From: Paenibacillus sacheonensis
Lineage (GTDB): Bacteria; Bacillota; Bacilli; Paenibacillales; Paenibacillaceae
Assembly (NCBI RefSeq): GCF_009909195.1
Contig: NZ_JAAAMU010000003.1
Location: 434,001 to 498,000, forward strand
Direction: 5' to 3'
Length of the DNA stretch: 64,000 nt
Shown: piece after piece, positions 1 to 8,697 of the stretch
Position numbering within the stretch: position 1 is the stretch's first letter
Layout of the letters: every line of letters begins with the position of its first letter
The notes under the pieces: model-generated
What the model was told of the DNA's origin: nothing
Database searches by the model: none
The model's input: only the letters and a program-made list of their open reading frames with translations
Program-made: the position numbers and the translations under genes

Positions 1-608
1 TGATGATGGTCATCGAAGAACATGTGTTCATCCGACATTTCATGCATCATGGGGTCGAAATGATCCATCATCGGATGATAATGACCCATCATGGGGTCGA
101 AATGATCCATCATCGGATGATAATGATCCATCATGGGGTCAAAATGATCCATCATCGGATGATAATGATCCATCATGGGGTCAAAATGATCCATCATCGG
201 ATGATAGTCATCCATCATGAGATGATAGTCATGGATGTGGTGGAAGTCGTGCATGTAAGGAAAGTGATGCATGTGATCAAAACCTTGATAGGGGGGCTGA
301 GCCTGGGTCGGGCTTGCTTGCATTTGAGGGCCCTGGGTCGGGCTTGCTTGCATTTGAGGCCCCAAAATAGCCTGGGTCGGGCTTGCTTGCATTTGAGGCC
401 CCAAAATAGCCTGGGTCGGGCTTGCTTGCATTTGAGGCCCCAAAATAGCCTGGTTCGGGTTGGCTTGCATTTGAGTTCCCAAAATAGTCTGGTTCGGGTT
501 GGCTTGCATTTGAGGTCCCCAATTGGCCTGGTTCGGGCTGGCTTGCATTTGTTGGTAATGCCTGGGCATAACAGCCGATTGTGGCCTATAAGATTGATTG
601 CTTATCAT
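1..608 (-). CDS. Met/His/Asp-rich tandem-repeat protein, probably spore-coat-like (3' end beyond window)
   Basis: The minus-strand frame starts at ATG 608-606, behind a strong Shine-Dalgarno (AAAGGAGG, about 614-621), and stays open to position 1, so at least 202 residues are present and the C-terminus is missing. The N-terminus (MISNQSYRPQSAVMP) leads into about seven 13-residue repeats of the type QMQASPTQAILGP. A short linker rich in His, Tyr and Phe follows, then 14-residue repeats alternating MMDHYHP and MMDHFDP. No signal peptide or membrane segment is visible. Such Met/His/Asp low-complexity repeats resemble spore-coat or metal-binding proteins, but that is inferred from composition. 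The long plus-strand frame over the same bases is a by-product of the repeats. Confidence is high that it is the coding strand and low for function. Confidence 0.7.
   Translation of the reverse strand, partial: MISNQSYRPQSAVMPRHYQQMQASPNQANWGPQMQANPNQTILGTQMQANPNQAILGPQMQASPTQAILGPQMQASPTQAILGPQMQASPTQGPQMQASPTQAQPPYQGFDHMHHFPYMHDFHHIHDYHLMMDDYHPMMDHFDPMMDHYHPMMDHFDPMMDHYHPMMDHFDPMMGHYHPMMDHFDPMMHEMSDEHMFFDDHH
43..235. repeat. 42-bp tandem repeats encoding MMDHYHP-MMDHFDP units
   Basis: Units recur with a 42-bp period (for example ATCATGGGG at 46, 88, 130 and 172). They are nearly identical, which points to recent expansion or homogenisation. They encode 14-residue units of the repeat protein. 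Confidence 0.85.
301..552. repeat. 39-bp tandem repeats encoding QMQASPTQAILGP units
   Basis: Units begin at 332, 371, 410, 449, 488 and 527, an exact 39-bp period, with a shortened unit of about 30 bp before them. Units nearest the gene start are more diverged than the central ones. The 39-bp length keeps the reading frame. Confidence 0.85.
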
Positions 609-742
609 GGTGTGCCTCCTTTTTATCATACTCTACAATATGCTTTGAACGAAAAAAGGGCACTTATCCCTATAAATTGGGCTGCAACCTTAGACATTTA
701 AGAATCTGCATAATTCAAATACCCAGGAGATCGATCATATTT

Positions 743-814
743 CTACCACTTCATGGACAGGTTGAATGAAGGAATGTGGGAGCGCAGACTCTCAATCAAT
801 TTCTTCTCTATCAT
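743..814 (-). CDS. possible 23-residue small ORF with strong ribosome site
   Basis: ATG 814-812 is preceded by an excellent Shine-Dalgarno (AGGGAGG, 8 bases upstream) and encodes a short peptide beginning MIEKKLIESL that stops at TAG 745-743. Its ATG overlaps the TGA of the upstream small ORF, so the two could be translationally coupled. No family is recognised. It could equally be the truncated 5' end of a decayed gene. Confidence 0.25.
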   Translation of the reverse strand: MIEKKLIESLRSHIPSFNLSMKW

Positions 815-918
815 GACGTTATCCTCCCTCTATGGAGAATCACTTTGCTCTTAAATGCTCGCGTTTTCTTAGATGTTGACCGAGTGTTCTTCTTCGCAGC
901 TAACATCTCAATGTTCAC
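811..918 (-). CDS. possible 35-residue basic small ORF
   Basis: GTG 918-916 follows GGGAGGG with 9-base spacing. The peptide is very basic (runs of Lys, Arg, Ser and Thr) and its TGA overlaps the next ATG. No homologue is recognised. The coupled start-stop arrangement is the main reason for listing it. Confidence 0.25.
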   Translation of the reverse strand: MNIEMLAAKKNTRSTSKKTRAFKSKVILHRGRITS

Positions 919-1875
919 GGCGATCAACCCTCCCGCATCTCGACAGCAAGAAAATGAACAAGTTGTTGAGAACCATTTAATCGGTGGGGAGATTTATGAT
1001 GATAAGGCACAATATCGATGGGAGGGTAAGAAGGTAGAGGATTGCAGGAAACGAAAACCCAAGAACCAGGTCACCGTAATGTTACATAGGCATAGAAAGG
1101 CAAAATCGGTTCGAAATCGGGTCTGTCAATTATTTTTTGAGGATACATATCTTTTTATTATGTTGGCTTGCGACTAAATTAAGACCGCCATTGTGAAGTG
1201 CCCCAAGTTATGTCATAGCTATCACCGGGATCTCCTTCGTGGAGCGGAGCCTGGGGCCGGTATCCCGGCGCCGCTCGTGCTATCCGGTGAACGGTGGGCG
1301 GAGTCCGAGGCCGTTCGACGCTTCTTTATGAAGAGAAGTACGGGACGATCATGTGCATTACGCAACGTTCCGCGAATGAACTGACCATTGAGCTCATTTT
1401 CTGGATGAAAACGCCATTCAATCCTGTTTATCATATCGTAAAGCGCTGTGCTGTCCGTTTGCTTCTCGAAAGGAAATCAAGACCTGGGGGAATATCATCT
1501 GGAGCTGTTGGAAGAGTGGGTGACGACGGAGGCGGCGATCGGGCATCCGCGGAAGGGGATCGGTTTAAAAGGATTCATTGGGGCCTTATCCTTTCGAAAA
1601 GTCTCGGCCGGAAGTGGAGGCCGGTGGAGTCGTCGAAAAAGAAGCGGTGAATATGATGGTTTTCCTTTCTAAAAGCAAAGGAGGTATCGTGAAGCTGGAA
1701 ACTAAGCTTGCAGTTCGAGTGGATCGAATTTAAACGCGAGTAATCGGCAAATGAGGGGCTGGCCGGAGCAAAGCAGTAGGGCGGTGAGCGGGAAAACTGC
1801 GAATGTACAGGTTTCCCGGCTGAATGTCCCGCTTCAAGCTAATTCTAGGCTCAACCATGTTTCGCTTTAGTCCTG
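919..1875. other. gap without a convincing gene
   Basis: About 950 bases with only short open frames and no recognisable motifs. A good Shine-Dalgarno (AAAGGAGG near 1679) precedes a GTG frame of only 14 codons, which may be the start of a lost gene. No hairpin terminator for the neighbouring minus-strand regulator was found with confidence. Confidence 0.5.
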
Positions 1876-3375
1876 CTACGTTTCGTCGTTCCCCTTCACG
1901 GTCTCCTTATACTCCGTCGGGCTGCATCCTGAATATTCTTTGAACACTTTGGAGAAATAGTGCTGATCGTAGAAGCAGAGCGCGTCCGACAGTTCCTTGA
2001 TTTTGATGGCGGGATTCGATCGGATGACCTTGCGCGCCTCGGCGATTTTCAGGTCCAAATAGTAATGCATCAGTGTGCTGTTCGAATGCTTCTTCATCAC
2101 CCGGCTGATATAAGAGGGACTGACGTGAAAGGCGGCAGCCAGGTCGTTCATCGACAACGGCGTGTAGAGGTTGGATTTGAGATGGGCGTCGATCTGGCGG
2201 AATAGCTCGTAGCCGCCCTTCTTGTTCAGCGACTGCTCCTCGGTGAACCGCCGCTCGAACAGGTCCAGCAGCCCTGCGCAGAAGTCCGCGTAGCTCGGCA
2301 GGTCATAAAGCCGCTGCACGCCGGCGTGGAATTTTCCATTATTTTGATCCAAAGTCGGGAAAGCATTCACGATGTGTTCAACAATAAGCTGTAGCTGCGC
2401 GATACGCAGATTCTTCTTGCCCCATTTGACGAGCTGTTCGGAGAGCTGCAGGAGAAACGGTTCCTTCTGCAGCTTGCTGATCATATCGACGTAACGGGCG
2501 GCTATCCGTTCTGCATCCTCGCCGGCGTCGGCCGAGCGAGAAGCGGGGTGCGCCTCGTCCGCCAGCACGGGCTCCGCGATGGTCATCCGGCTGTCGAGCA
2601 GCTCGGACAATGTCTGGCTGCAGTCGGCTAGCTCCTTCGGATTCACGGGATAGAAGCGGCCGGCGATCGATGCCGACATGCCGGCTTCCTCTAATGCTGC
2701 GCGAATGTCTTCGAGGCGTTCCATCGGACCCGCATCGTTCAGGAAGGCCGGATCCGTCAGCGCCAGCAGCAGCCGCGGCTTCTTCGCCGCGAACACCCAG
2801 AAGGGATGAGGCGCGAACGCCCGTCCCAGCAGGGCTTGAACCTGCTCCGGTCCCCATGCGAGTACGGACGGACAGAAGTACTGCAGCTGCATGATCAGGA
2901 CAAGCTTCTTGTTCCGGAAGAACTCCGGTCCCAGTATCTGCTCCGACCTGGCTGCCGGATCGATGATGCCGCTAAGTCCAGTAAATTCCGCCTCATACTC
3001 CTCCCTGATCTGGGCGATGACCTTCTCTATGACCTCGATAAAAGCGCTGCGCTCGATCGGCTTCAGCAAGTAGTCGGACACCTGAAGATTGATCGCCTTC
3101 CGCGTATATTCGAAATCGTTGTACCCGCTGATCAAGACAGCCTTCAGCCGGGGGTTGACTTTCTTCGCTTCGCTGATTAGCGCGAGCCCGTCCATCTTCG
3201 GCATACGGATGTCCGTCAGCAAGATGTCGACTTCATGTTCGTTGAATGCCTCCAGCGCGTCCGCGCCGTTCGGGGCCGTATGTACGATCTGGACCGGCAG
3301 CCCCGACGTTGTGATCAGCTCCTTCAGATTTCGCATAATCGGCTTGCTGTCTTCCGCGAGAAGAACTCGGTACAT
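1876..3375 (-). CDS. YesN-type response regulator (receiver + AraC HTH)
   Basis: A 499-residue cytoplasmic response regulator. The N-terminal receiver (about 1-120) has the acidic pair at E8/D9, phospho-acceptor D55 in LLTDIRMP, and K105 followed by Pro (LLKPI). The middle is a poorly conserved linker and the C-terminal 100 residues are a double helix-turn-helix AraC domain (FHVSPSYISRVMKK; FYDQHYFSKVFKEYSGCSP). It starts 32 bases after the sensor kinase stop, with Shine-Dalgarno AAGGAGAG, so the two are co-transcribed. By family knowledge such pairs activate adjacent sugar transporter genes, here the divergent locus A starting at 5333. Confidence 0.93.
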   Translation of the reverse strand: MYRVLLAEDSKPIMRNLKELITTSGLPVQIVHTAPNGADALEAFNEHEVDILLTDIRMPKMDGLALISEAKKVNPRLKAVLISGYNDFEYTRKAINLQVSDYLLKPIERSAFIEVIEKVIAQIREEYEAEFTGLSGIIDPAARSEQILGPEFFRNKKLVLIMQLQYFCPSVLAWGPEQVQALLGRAFAPHPFWVFAAKKPRLLLALTDPAFLNDAGPMERLEDIRAALEEAGMSASIAGRFYPVNPKELADCSQTLSELLDSRMTIAEPVLADEAHPASRSADAGEDAERIAARYVDMISKLQKEPFLLQLSEQLVKWGKKNLRIAQLQLIVEHIVNAFPTLDQNNGKFHAGVQRLYDLPSYADFCAGLLDLFERRFTEEQSLNKKGGYELFRQIDAHLKSNLYTPLSMNDLAAAFHVSPSYISRVMKKHSNSTLMHYYLDLKIAEARKVIRSNPAIKIKELSDALCFYDQHYFSKVFKEYSGCSPTEYKETVKGNDET

Positions 3376-3407
3376 GGCCGCGCTCTCTCCTTCCCTCCAG
3401 GCTAGCT

Positions 3408-5156
3408 TTAGTAGAAATCCTTCGTCATCGACGCGATGATTTGAATCGTGGCGCCGACGTTCTCCCCGTTGTACATATTGAAGAACAACCGGTTCCGGTA
3501 CATCAGTTCCAGCCGGCCCACGGTGTTCACGATGCCCATGCTGCCGATCTTCACCGGCTGCTCAACCGAGTTTTCGGCTTTGATTCGCTCGAGCGTCCGC
3601 TTGATGTCTTCCTCGGCGAAGCCTTGGCCATTATCGCTGATCTCGATGGCCCACAGTCCGTTGTAGAGCTTGATTTTGATTTGGATTCGCCACGGCGGGT
3701 CCGTCTGTTCGAAGGCATGCTCGATGCAGTTCTCCACGAACGGCTGAATGACGAGACGAGGAAGCAGAATGGATTCCGCGGCGGGGTCCATGTCGATCTC
3801 CCACTCTAGATCGTCCTCGTACTTCTGCTGGATTAACGCCAGATAATGCTTTGTATGCTCGATCTCATCCCTCAGCGTCACATGCTGGTAGGGCGAGCTA
3901 ACGACATACCGCAGGCTCTCCGAGAGGTGCTTGCACATCTCGGTCACGACGTTCATGCGGTTTTCCTGCGCGGCGATGCTGATCAAATACAGCACGTTAT
4001 GAATAAAATGCGGCGCGATCTGCGCCTGCAGCGCCGAGTTCCTCGCCATGACCTCCTCGTGAAGGGCCAGCTTCTCCCGTTCGATGGAGGACTGCAGCCG
4101 GTCGAGCAGCTCGCGGAAGGCCTCATTGAACAGGAAGAATTCGTTGTTGTACAGCCGGCTGTCCGTCTTCAGGCTCAAGTTGCTGTAGCTGATCTGCAGC
4201 ACCTGCCTGCGCAGCTTGCGAATCGGAAGGACCAGACTCTTGGACGTAAAATAAATGTATAGGAAGCTGAACAAGGTGAGCGAGACGAACAGGATAACCG
4301 CGATATTCCGGACGGAGTTGACCGAACCAAGTACGGATTCGCGCGGAATGACGGTATATACGGTCCATTCGGTATGTGATGACTTATAGTAGGCAATATA
4401 GTGGCTCTGCGAATCCGTATAAATGCCCTGCTCCTTCGCAGCGGGCCGAATATTGCCGCGATCCTTCGCGAAGTCGCCGCTTCGGGACTGAATCACCAGC
4501 CCGTCTCGGTCATCCATCACGTAGACGGAGCCAAGATTTCCCGCATCTGACAGTTTGCGCAAGTCGGTGTCGTCCATCAGAATGGACAGATAGCCGTAGA
4601 CGGTGCCGTTGATGTCGATGATGGAGCGGATGAACGATACGGGTTGCCCTTCTCCGGAATGGATCACATAAGCGCTGGTCTGAAGCCGGCGCCTCCATTC
4701 GAAATCGGCCAGCACCGGCTTGAGGGGCGGCGACGCTTCGTAACCGATATATGTGGCTACTTCCTCGCCCTTAAGACCGTAGATGACGATATCGCGAATG
4801 TTCATGCTGGGCCCTACGGCTTGAAACATAATGTCGCTGAGTATCCGGTACTGGTTCAGGGCTTCTTCGCTCTGGGACTTCTTCGTAAGTGCGCCGAACG
4901 AGAAGATCGCGCGGTTCGAGAGAATGCGCTGCGACAGCTGGTTCTGCGTATCGATATAGTCGTCGAGACGCTCGGAGATCATCGCCGTCGCCAGCAGCGT
5001 GTCTTTGATCGTTCGTTCCTTGGTCGGCTTGATGACGAGCAGGTTCGTAAAGATCAGGAAGCTGCCGAGAACCAGCGCGAGCAGCAGGCTGAAGATCACG
5101 ATCAGCCTGCCGCGGAGGCTGAACTGAGGCCGCTTTCTTAAGAACGAACGGATCAC
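3408..5156 (-). CDS. YesM-type sensor histidine kinase
   Basis: A membrane sensor kinase of 582 residues from GTG 5156-5154, which has AAAGGA upstream. An upstream ATG (5243) would add 29 residues but lacks a ribosome site. It has transmembrane segments near residues 18-40 and 284-304 enclosing an extracellular sensor region, a HAMP-like linker, then a His_kinase domain with phospho-acceptor about H383 in HFIHNVLY and an ATPase with QPFVENCIEHAF and DNGQGF. The H-box reads HFIHNVL where most relatives have HFLFNTL, an unusual Phe-to-His change. It probably senses a sugar or a binding-protein complex and phosphorylates the adjacent YesN-type regulator. Confidence 0.92.
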   Translation of the reverse strand: MIRSFLRKRPQFSLRGRLIVIFSLLLALVLGSFLIFTNLLVIKPTKERTIKDTLLATAMISERLDDYIDTQNQLSQRILSNRAIFSFGALTKKSQSEEALNQYRILSDIMFQAVGPSMNIRDIVIYGLKGEEVATYIGYEASPPLKPVLADFEWRRRLQTSAYVIHSGEGQPVSFIRSIIDINGTVYGYLSILMDDTDLRKLSDAGNLGSVYVMDDRDGLVIQSRSGDFAKDRGNIRPAAKEQGIYTDSQSHYIAYYKSSHTEWTVYTVIPRESVLGSVNSVRNIAVILFVSLTLFSFLYIYFTSKSLVLPIRKLRRQVLQISYSNLSLKTDSRLYNNEFFLFNEAFRELLDRLQSSIEREKLALHEEVMARNSALQAQIAPHFIHNVLYLISIAAQENRMNVVTEMCKHLSESLRYVVSSPYQHVTLRDEIEHTKHYLALIQQKYEDDLEWEIDMDPAAESILLPRLVIQPFVENCIEHAFEQTDPPWRIQIKIKLYNGLWAIEISDNGQGFAEEDIKRTLERIKAENSVEQPVKIGSMGIVNTVGRLELMYRNRLFFNMYNGENVGATIQIIASMTKDFY

Positions 5157-5275
5157 CGGCAGTAATTCCTTTCTGGACGAGTCTTGAGATTTACCACCCA
5201 ATATAGCACTGACCGGCGCGTTAGGCAACCGGTGGCGGTTCATAATAATACACATAAAGAGTCAACCACGAACAT

Positions 5276-5332
5276 GTACGTTGACGGTCGGCTGGCTTTA
5301 TAATTCAAGTGACATTGTGGAGGGGTTTCATC
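5276..5332 (+). promoter_or_regulatory. candidate promoter and ribosome site of the first binding-protein gene
   Basis: A perfect -10 box TATAAT lies at 5299-5304. TTGACG at 5281-5286 is only 12 bases upstream, so it is too close to be a standard -35 and activator dependence is plausible. The Shine-Dalgarno GGAGGGG (5319-5325) precedes GTG 5333 and decides that start. Confidence 0.35.
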
Positions 5333-6655
5333 GTGAGAAACCAATGGAGAAGACTGGCCAAAGGCTTGCTGCTAGGAGGAGTGCTGCTGAGTTCCGCTGC
5401 ATGCGCCGGCCCCGGAATACAGGAGATGAATTCGTATATGGTGCCGCCGGAGCAGGTGGGGGACGATACACAAACCATCGAACTGGCAATGACCAAGAGC
5501 TCGAAGAACGCCGTCTTTGTTTCCGAGGCGGTGACGAGCGAATTCGAGAAGCAGACGGGAATCCGCATCAAGCTTCAGCTTCTGCCCACCGAACAGGTGT
5601 CTTCCGTACTCAAGACCAAGTTAGCCGTCGGAGAGGCGCCGGACCTGATCTTGTATAACTTGAACACGGCCGCTTTCGAGCTGAACCTCGAGAATAATTT
5701 CGAGGCCCTCGACGGCGAACCTTGGGCACCCAGGCTGGTGAGCAAGCAGCAGCTATCTTATAACGGGCGAATGTACGGTTTCCATCTCACGCAAGACGCC
5801 GGGCAGCAAGGGATCGTTTATAATAAGAACATTTTCCGTCGGCTTGGCTTAAAAGTGCCGCGGGATTTCGGGGAGCTTCTGAAGGTATGCGCGGCCATCA
5901 AAGCGGCGGGCATCACGCCGTTCTTCATGCCCTTCAAGGATGCATGGGCGACCGAGCTATGGACAAGCTCTGCCTTCGCCGATTATGCGAAGAAGAACGA
6001 CCCGATGCTGTGGTCCGATATCAATGCGGGCCGGAGAAAGTCCGCGGACATTCCGGCGTTAACCGCGATTACGCAGCAGCAATACGACCTCTATAAGCTG
6101 GGCTATACGAACAGCAACGTTCTAAGAGACAGCTACGATATGGCGGTCGATAAATTCATCGGCGAGGGAGCGGCCATGATGACGATGGGGGACTGGTTCA
6201 TCGCCGACGTCCTCCAGAAGGTCCCGTCGATGGACCTCGGGTTGTTCCCGGTCCCCTATGCGAGAGGGGCGGATCTGGCGATCAGCCCGCTTGGGGGCCA
6301 ACTGTTCATCCCTAAGAAAGCGAAGCATATGGCCGAAGCGAAGCGCTTCCTCGAATTCCTGGCGTCGAAGGAAGTAGCGCAGGAGATTATAGACCGTAAC
6401 GACTTTATCTCGAATCTGCGCGATGTTGCGACTCCGGAGCAGCCGGCCTACAAGCAGGAAATCTTTGAGCGTTATATCAAGCCGGGACGGACCGTGATGA
6501 CGGCCGCTTCCAGCCAGACCGTAGATCCGGGAGACAAGTGGAAATACTTGCAGGATATGTTCGCGGGCGGGATCACGGCTCATGAAGTGTGGGTCAAATG
6601 GGATAAACGCTTCGAGCAGCTGATGAAAGAGAAACAAGCGCTGGGCTTCTGGTAA
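5333..6655 (+). CDS. ABC sugar-binding lipoprotein (family 1 SBP)
   Basis: A 440-residue extracellular solute-binding protein. The start is GTG 5333 with GGAGGGG upstream. A basic n-region and hydrophobic stretch end in the lipobox LSSAAC, so the mature protein would be lipid-anchored. The mature part follows the family 1 pattern (IELAMTKSSKNAVFVSE, then GEAPDLILYN and a GDWFIADVL segment). It is divergent from the sensor kinase, 176 bases away, and heads locus A. A second, larger binding protein lies downstream, so this one may serve as a co-receptor for the kinase or bind a different oligosaccharide; that is inference. Confidence 0.9.
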   Translation: MRNQWRRLAKGLLLGGVLLSSAACAGPGIQEMNSYMVPPEQVGDDTQTIELAMTKSSKNAVFVSEAVTSEFEKQTGIRIKLQLLPTEQVSSVLKTKLAVGEAPDLILYNLNTAAFELNLENNFEALDGEPWAPRLVSKQQLSYNGRMYGFHLTQDAGQQGIVYNKNIFRRLGLKVPRDFGELLKVCAAIKAAGITPFFMPFKDAWATELWTSSAFADYAKKNDPMLWSDINAGRRKSADIPALTAITQQQYDLYKLGYTNSNVLRDSYDMAVDKFIGEGAAMMTMGDWFIADVLQKVPSMDLGLFPVPYARGADLAISPLGGQLFIPKKAKHMAEAKRFLEFLASKEVAQEIIDRNDFISNLRDVATPEQPAYKQEIFERYIKPGRTVMTAASSQTVDPGDKWKYLQDMFAGGITAHEVWVKWDKRFEQLMKEKQALGFW

Positions 6656-6690
6656 ACCGGTTGAGGAAAGTGTTACAAGGGGGAATGGGC

Positions 6691-8679
6691 ATGAGAATCG
6701 GAATGGACTACTATCCCGAATGGGACGCGGAAGAGATGTGGGAGGCCGATGCAGGCCGGATGAAGGACGCCGGCGTCTCCATGGTCCGAATCGGCGAGTT
6801 CGCGTGGAGCCGGATGGAGCCGGATGAGGACCGGTTCGAATTCGGTTGGCTCGACAGGGCCATCGAGGTCATGCACCGGCACGGCATCGACGTCATTCTC
6901 GGAACGCCGACCTCCGCTCCGCCCAACTGGCTGATGGAGAAGTATCCGGACGCATACCTGATCGAGAGCGGCATGCAGCCGCGTTACGAAGGAATCCGCG
7001 GCCACCGGTGCGTCAACAGCCCGTCCTTCCGCAAACGTACGGAGCGGATCGTCACCGAACTGGCCGTCCGTTACGGCGGACATCCGGCCGTGATCGGCTG
7101 GCAGACCGACAACGAATTCGAAATGACGTTATGCAACTGCGGCTCCTGCGACGCGAAGTTCCGGGAATGGGTGCAGCGGAAATACGGCACATTGGAGAAC
7201 GTCAACCGGGAATGGGGTCTTGTGGTTTGGAGCGGCGAATACTCCAGCTGGAGCCAGGTGCATACGCCGCGCGGCGGCAGGATCCAGCTGAATCCGTCCT
7301 TCCAGCTCGACTATCACCGGTTCCAAAACGAGTCGATCGTAGACTATCAGCGGATTCAGATCGATATTCTCCGCCGGCACTGCCCGAATCAATTCATTAC
7401 CCACAACATGTGGGAGTCGCCGCTGCCGATCGATTATAACAGCCTCTTCGAGGAATTGGATTTTGCGTCGGCCGATTATTACATTACAAGCAGTCCGAAG
7501 CGGCTGCCCACATCGCCGTACAGCGGTGCCTTCTTCCTCGACCGGACGCGCGGCCTGAAGCGCCGCAACTTCTGGCTCATGGAGACGATTGCCGGCGGAA
7601 CGTCGGGCGGCTGCTGGGGGCCGATGGGACGGACGACGCAGCCGGGATTCATGCGGGCCGTCATGTGGCAGAGCATCGGCAGAGGCGCCGACAATATCGT
7701 GCACTTCCTCTGGCGGGGCGCGGTTGCCGGCGGCGAGCAGCTGTCAACCGGCCTGCTGCATCACGGCGGCAAGCCGCCGGCCCACCGCTACTCGGAGTTT
7801 CTGCAGTTCTCCCGCGAGGTGAACCGGCTGTCCGGACAGCTGGACGGTACGGCCGTGCCGTGCGAGTCGGCAATCCTGTATTCGCATGAGCAGCACCGCG
7901 CTTTCCAGATCCAGCCGCATATCGAAAGTGGCTTTCAGTACGAGAGCATCCTGAAGTCCTACCACGGCGCGCTTGTCCGGCTGGGAGCGGGTACGGACGT
8001 TCTGCACTGGACGGAACCTCTTGACGGCTACAAGCTGGTGGTGGCGCCGTATTTGTACCTGATGGACGAAGAGATCGCCGCTAGGCTGAAAACGTTCGCT
8101 GATTCGGGAGGTACACTGATTCTGACGTGCCGCAGCGGTATCAAGAATCTCAATAATACCGTCTGGCCGATGGAGGTACCGGGACCGCTGGCCGAATGCT
8201 CGGGACTGATCGTGGAGGAGTGGGACGCGCTCTCCTCGGACACGGTGCCCGTGCAGATGAATAACGGCAAAACGTACCTCTGCTCGCAGTGGGCCGACAT
8301 TATCGAGCCGGCCGGAGCCGAGCCGATCGGCTGGTATCGCTCGGAGTATTACGCCGGCAGAACGGCCGTAGCCGTCAACCGGTCCGGCAGCGGGTCCGTC
8401 TATTACATCGGCGCGAATTTCGGGCAGGACTTCCTGGCCGACCTGTTCGGCGGCATCCTGAATAATTTGAATATTCCGCATATTCAAGGGCTGCCGGAAG
8501 GGGTTCAGGCTTCCGTTCGCCGAAGCGGCGATGCCTCTTATCTGTTCCTGACCAACTTTACGACTTCCGACCAGACGATCGTACTGGACCGGGCGTACAA
8601 GAGTATCCTGTACGAGGGGACCGCGACCGAACGCATTTCGCTGAAGCCGTTCGGCGTTGACATTTTATCATACCGCTAG
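6691..8679 (+). CDS. GH42 beta-galactosidase
   Basis: A cytoplasmic glycoside hydrolase of 662 residues, normal for family 42. ATG 6691 is chosen because AAGGGGG sits 7 bases upstream; an in-frame TTG at 6661 would add 10 residues. The TIM-barrel starts with DYYPEWDAEEMW. Catalytic candidates are the acid/base E142 in WQTDNEFE and the nucleophile about E298 in WLMETIAGG. A trimerisation-like region and a C-terminal beta domain follow. No signal peptide is present, so it acts on imported beta-galactosides, possibly galacto-oligosaccharides from pectin side chains. It lies between a binding protein and two permeases in the same operon. Confidence 0.93.
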   Translation: MRIGMDYYPEWDAEEMWEADAGRMKDAGVSMVRIGEFAWSRMEPDEDRFEFGWLDRAIEVMHRHGIDVILGTPTSAPPNWLMEKYPDAYLIESGMQPRYEGIRGHRCVNSPSFRKRTERIVTELAVRYGGHPAVIGWQTDNEFEMTLCNCGSCDAKFREWVQRKYGTLENVNREWGLVVWSGEYSSWSQVHTPRGGRIQLNPSFQLDYHRFQNESIVDYQRIQIDILRRHCPNQFITHNMWESPLPIDYNSLFEELDFASADYYITSSPKRLPTSPYSGAFFLDRTRGLKRRNFWLMETIAGGTSGGCWGPMGRTTQPGFMRAVMWQSIGRGADNIVHFLWRGAVAGGEQLSTGLLHHGGKPPAHRYSEFLQFSREVNRLSGQLDGTAVPCESAILYSHEQHRAFQIQPHIESGFQYESILKSYHGALVRLGAGTDVLHWTEPLDGYKLVVAPYLYLMDEEIAARLKTFADSGGTLILTCRSGIKNLNNTVWPMEVPGPLAECSGLIVEEWDALSSDTVPVQMNNGKTYLCSQWADIIEPAGAEPIGWYRSEYYAGRTAVAVNRSGSGSVYYIGANFGQDFLADLFGGILNNLNIPHIQGLPEGVQASVRRSGDASYLFLTNFTTSDQTIVLDRAYKSILYEGTATERISLKPFGVDILSYR

Positions 8680-8697
8680 ATAAGGAGAGGTTCCGAA

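Noticed and set aside
1-552. CRISPR array at the left end
   Set aside because: The units are contiguous 39- and 42-bp tandem repeats without unique spacers, and they are in frame with a protein.
3-701. 232-codon plus-strand open frame over the left-end repeats
   Set aside because: The minus strand has a start with a strong ribosome site and a sensible protein; the plus frame is open only because the repeats are multiples of three and lack stops on both strands.
1193-1672. Short overlapping plus-strand frames
   Set aside because: No ribosome sites, no motifs, and arginine-rich composition in several frames.
5281-5304. Standard sigma-A promoter with TTGACG as -35
   Set aside because: The spacer to TATAAT is only 12 bases, so the match is probably accidental or activator-dependent.
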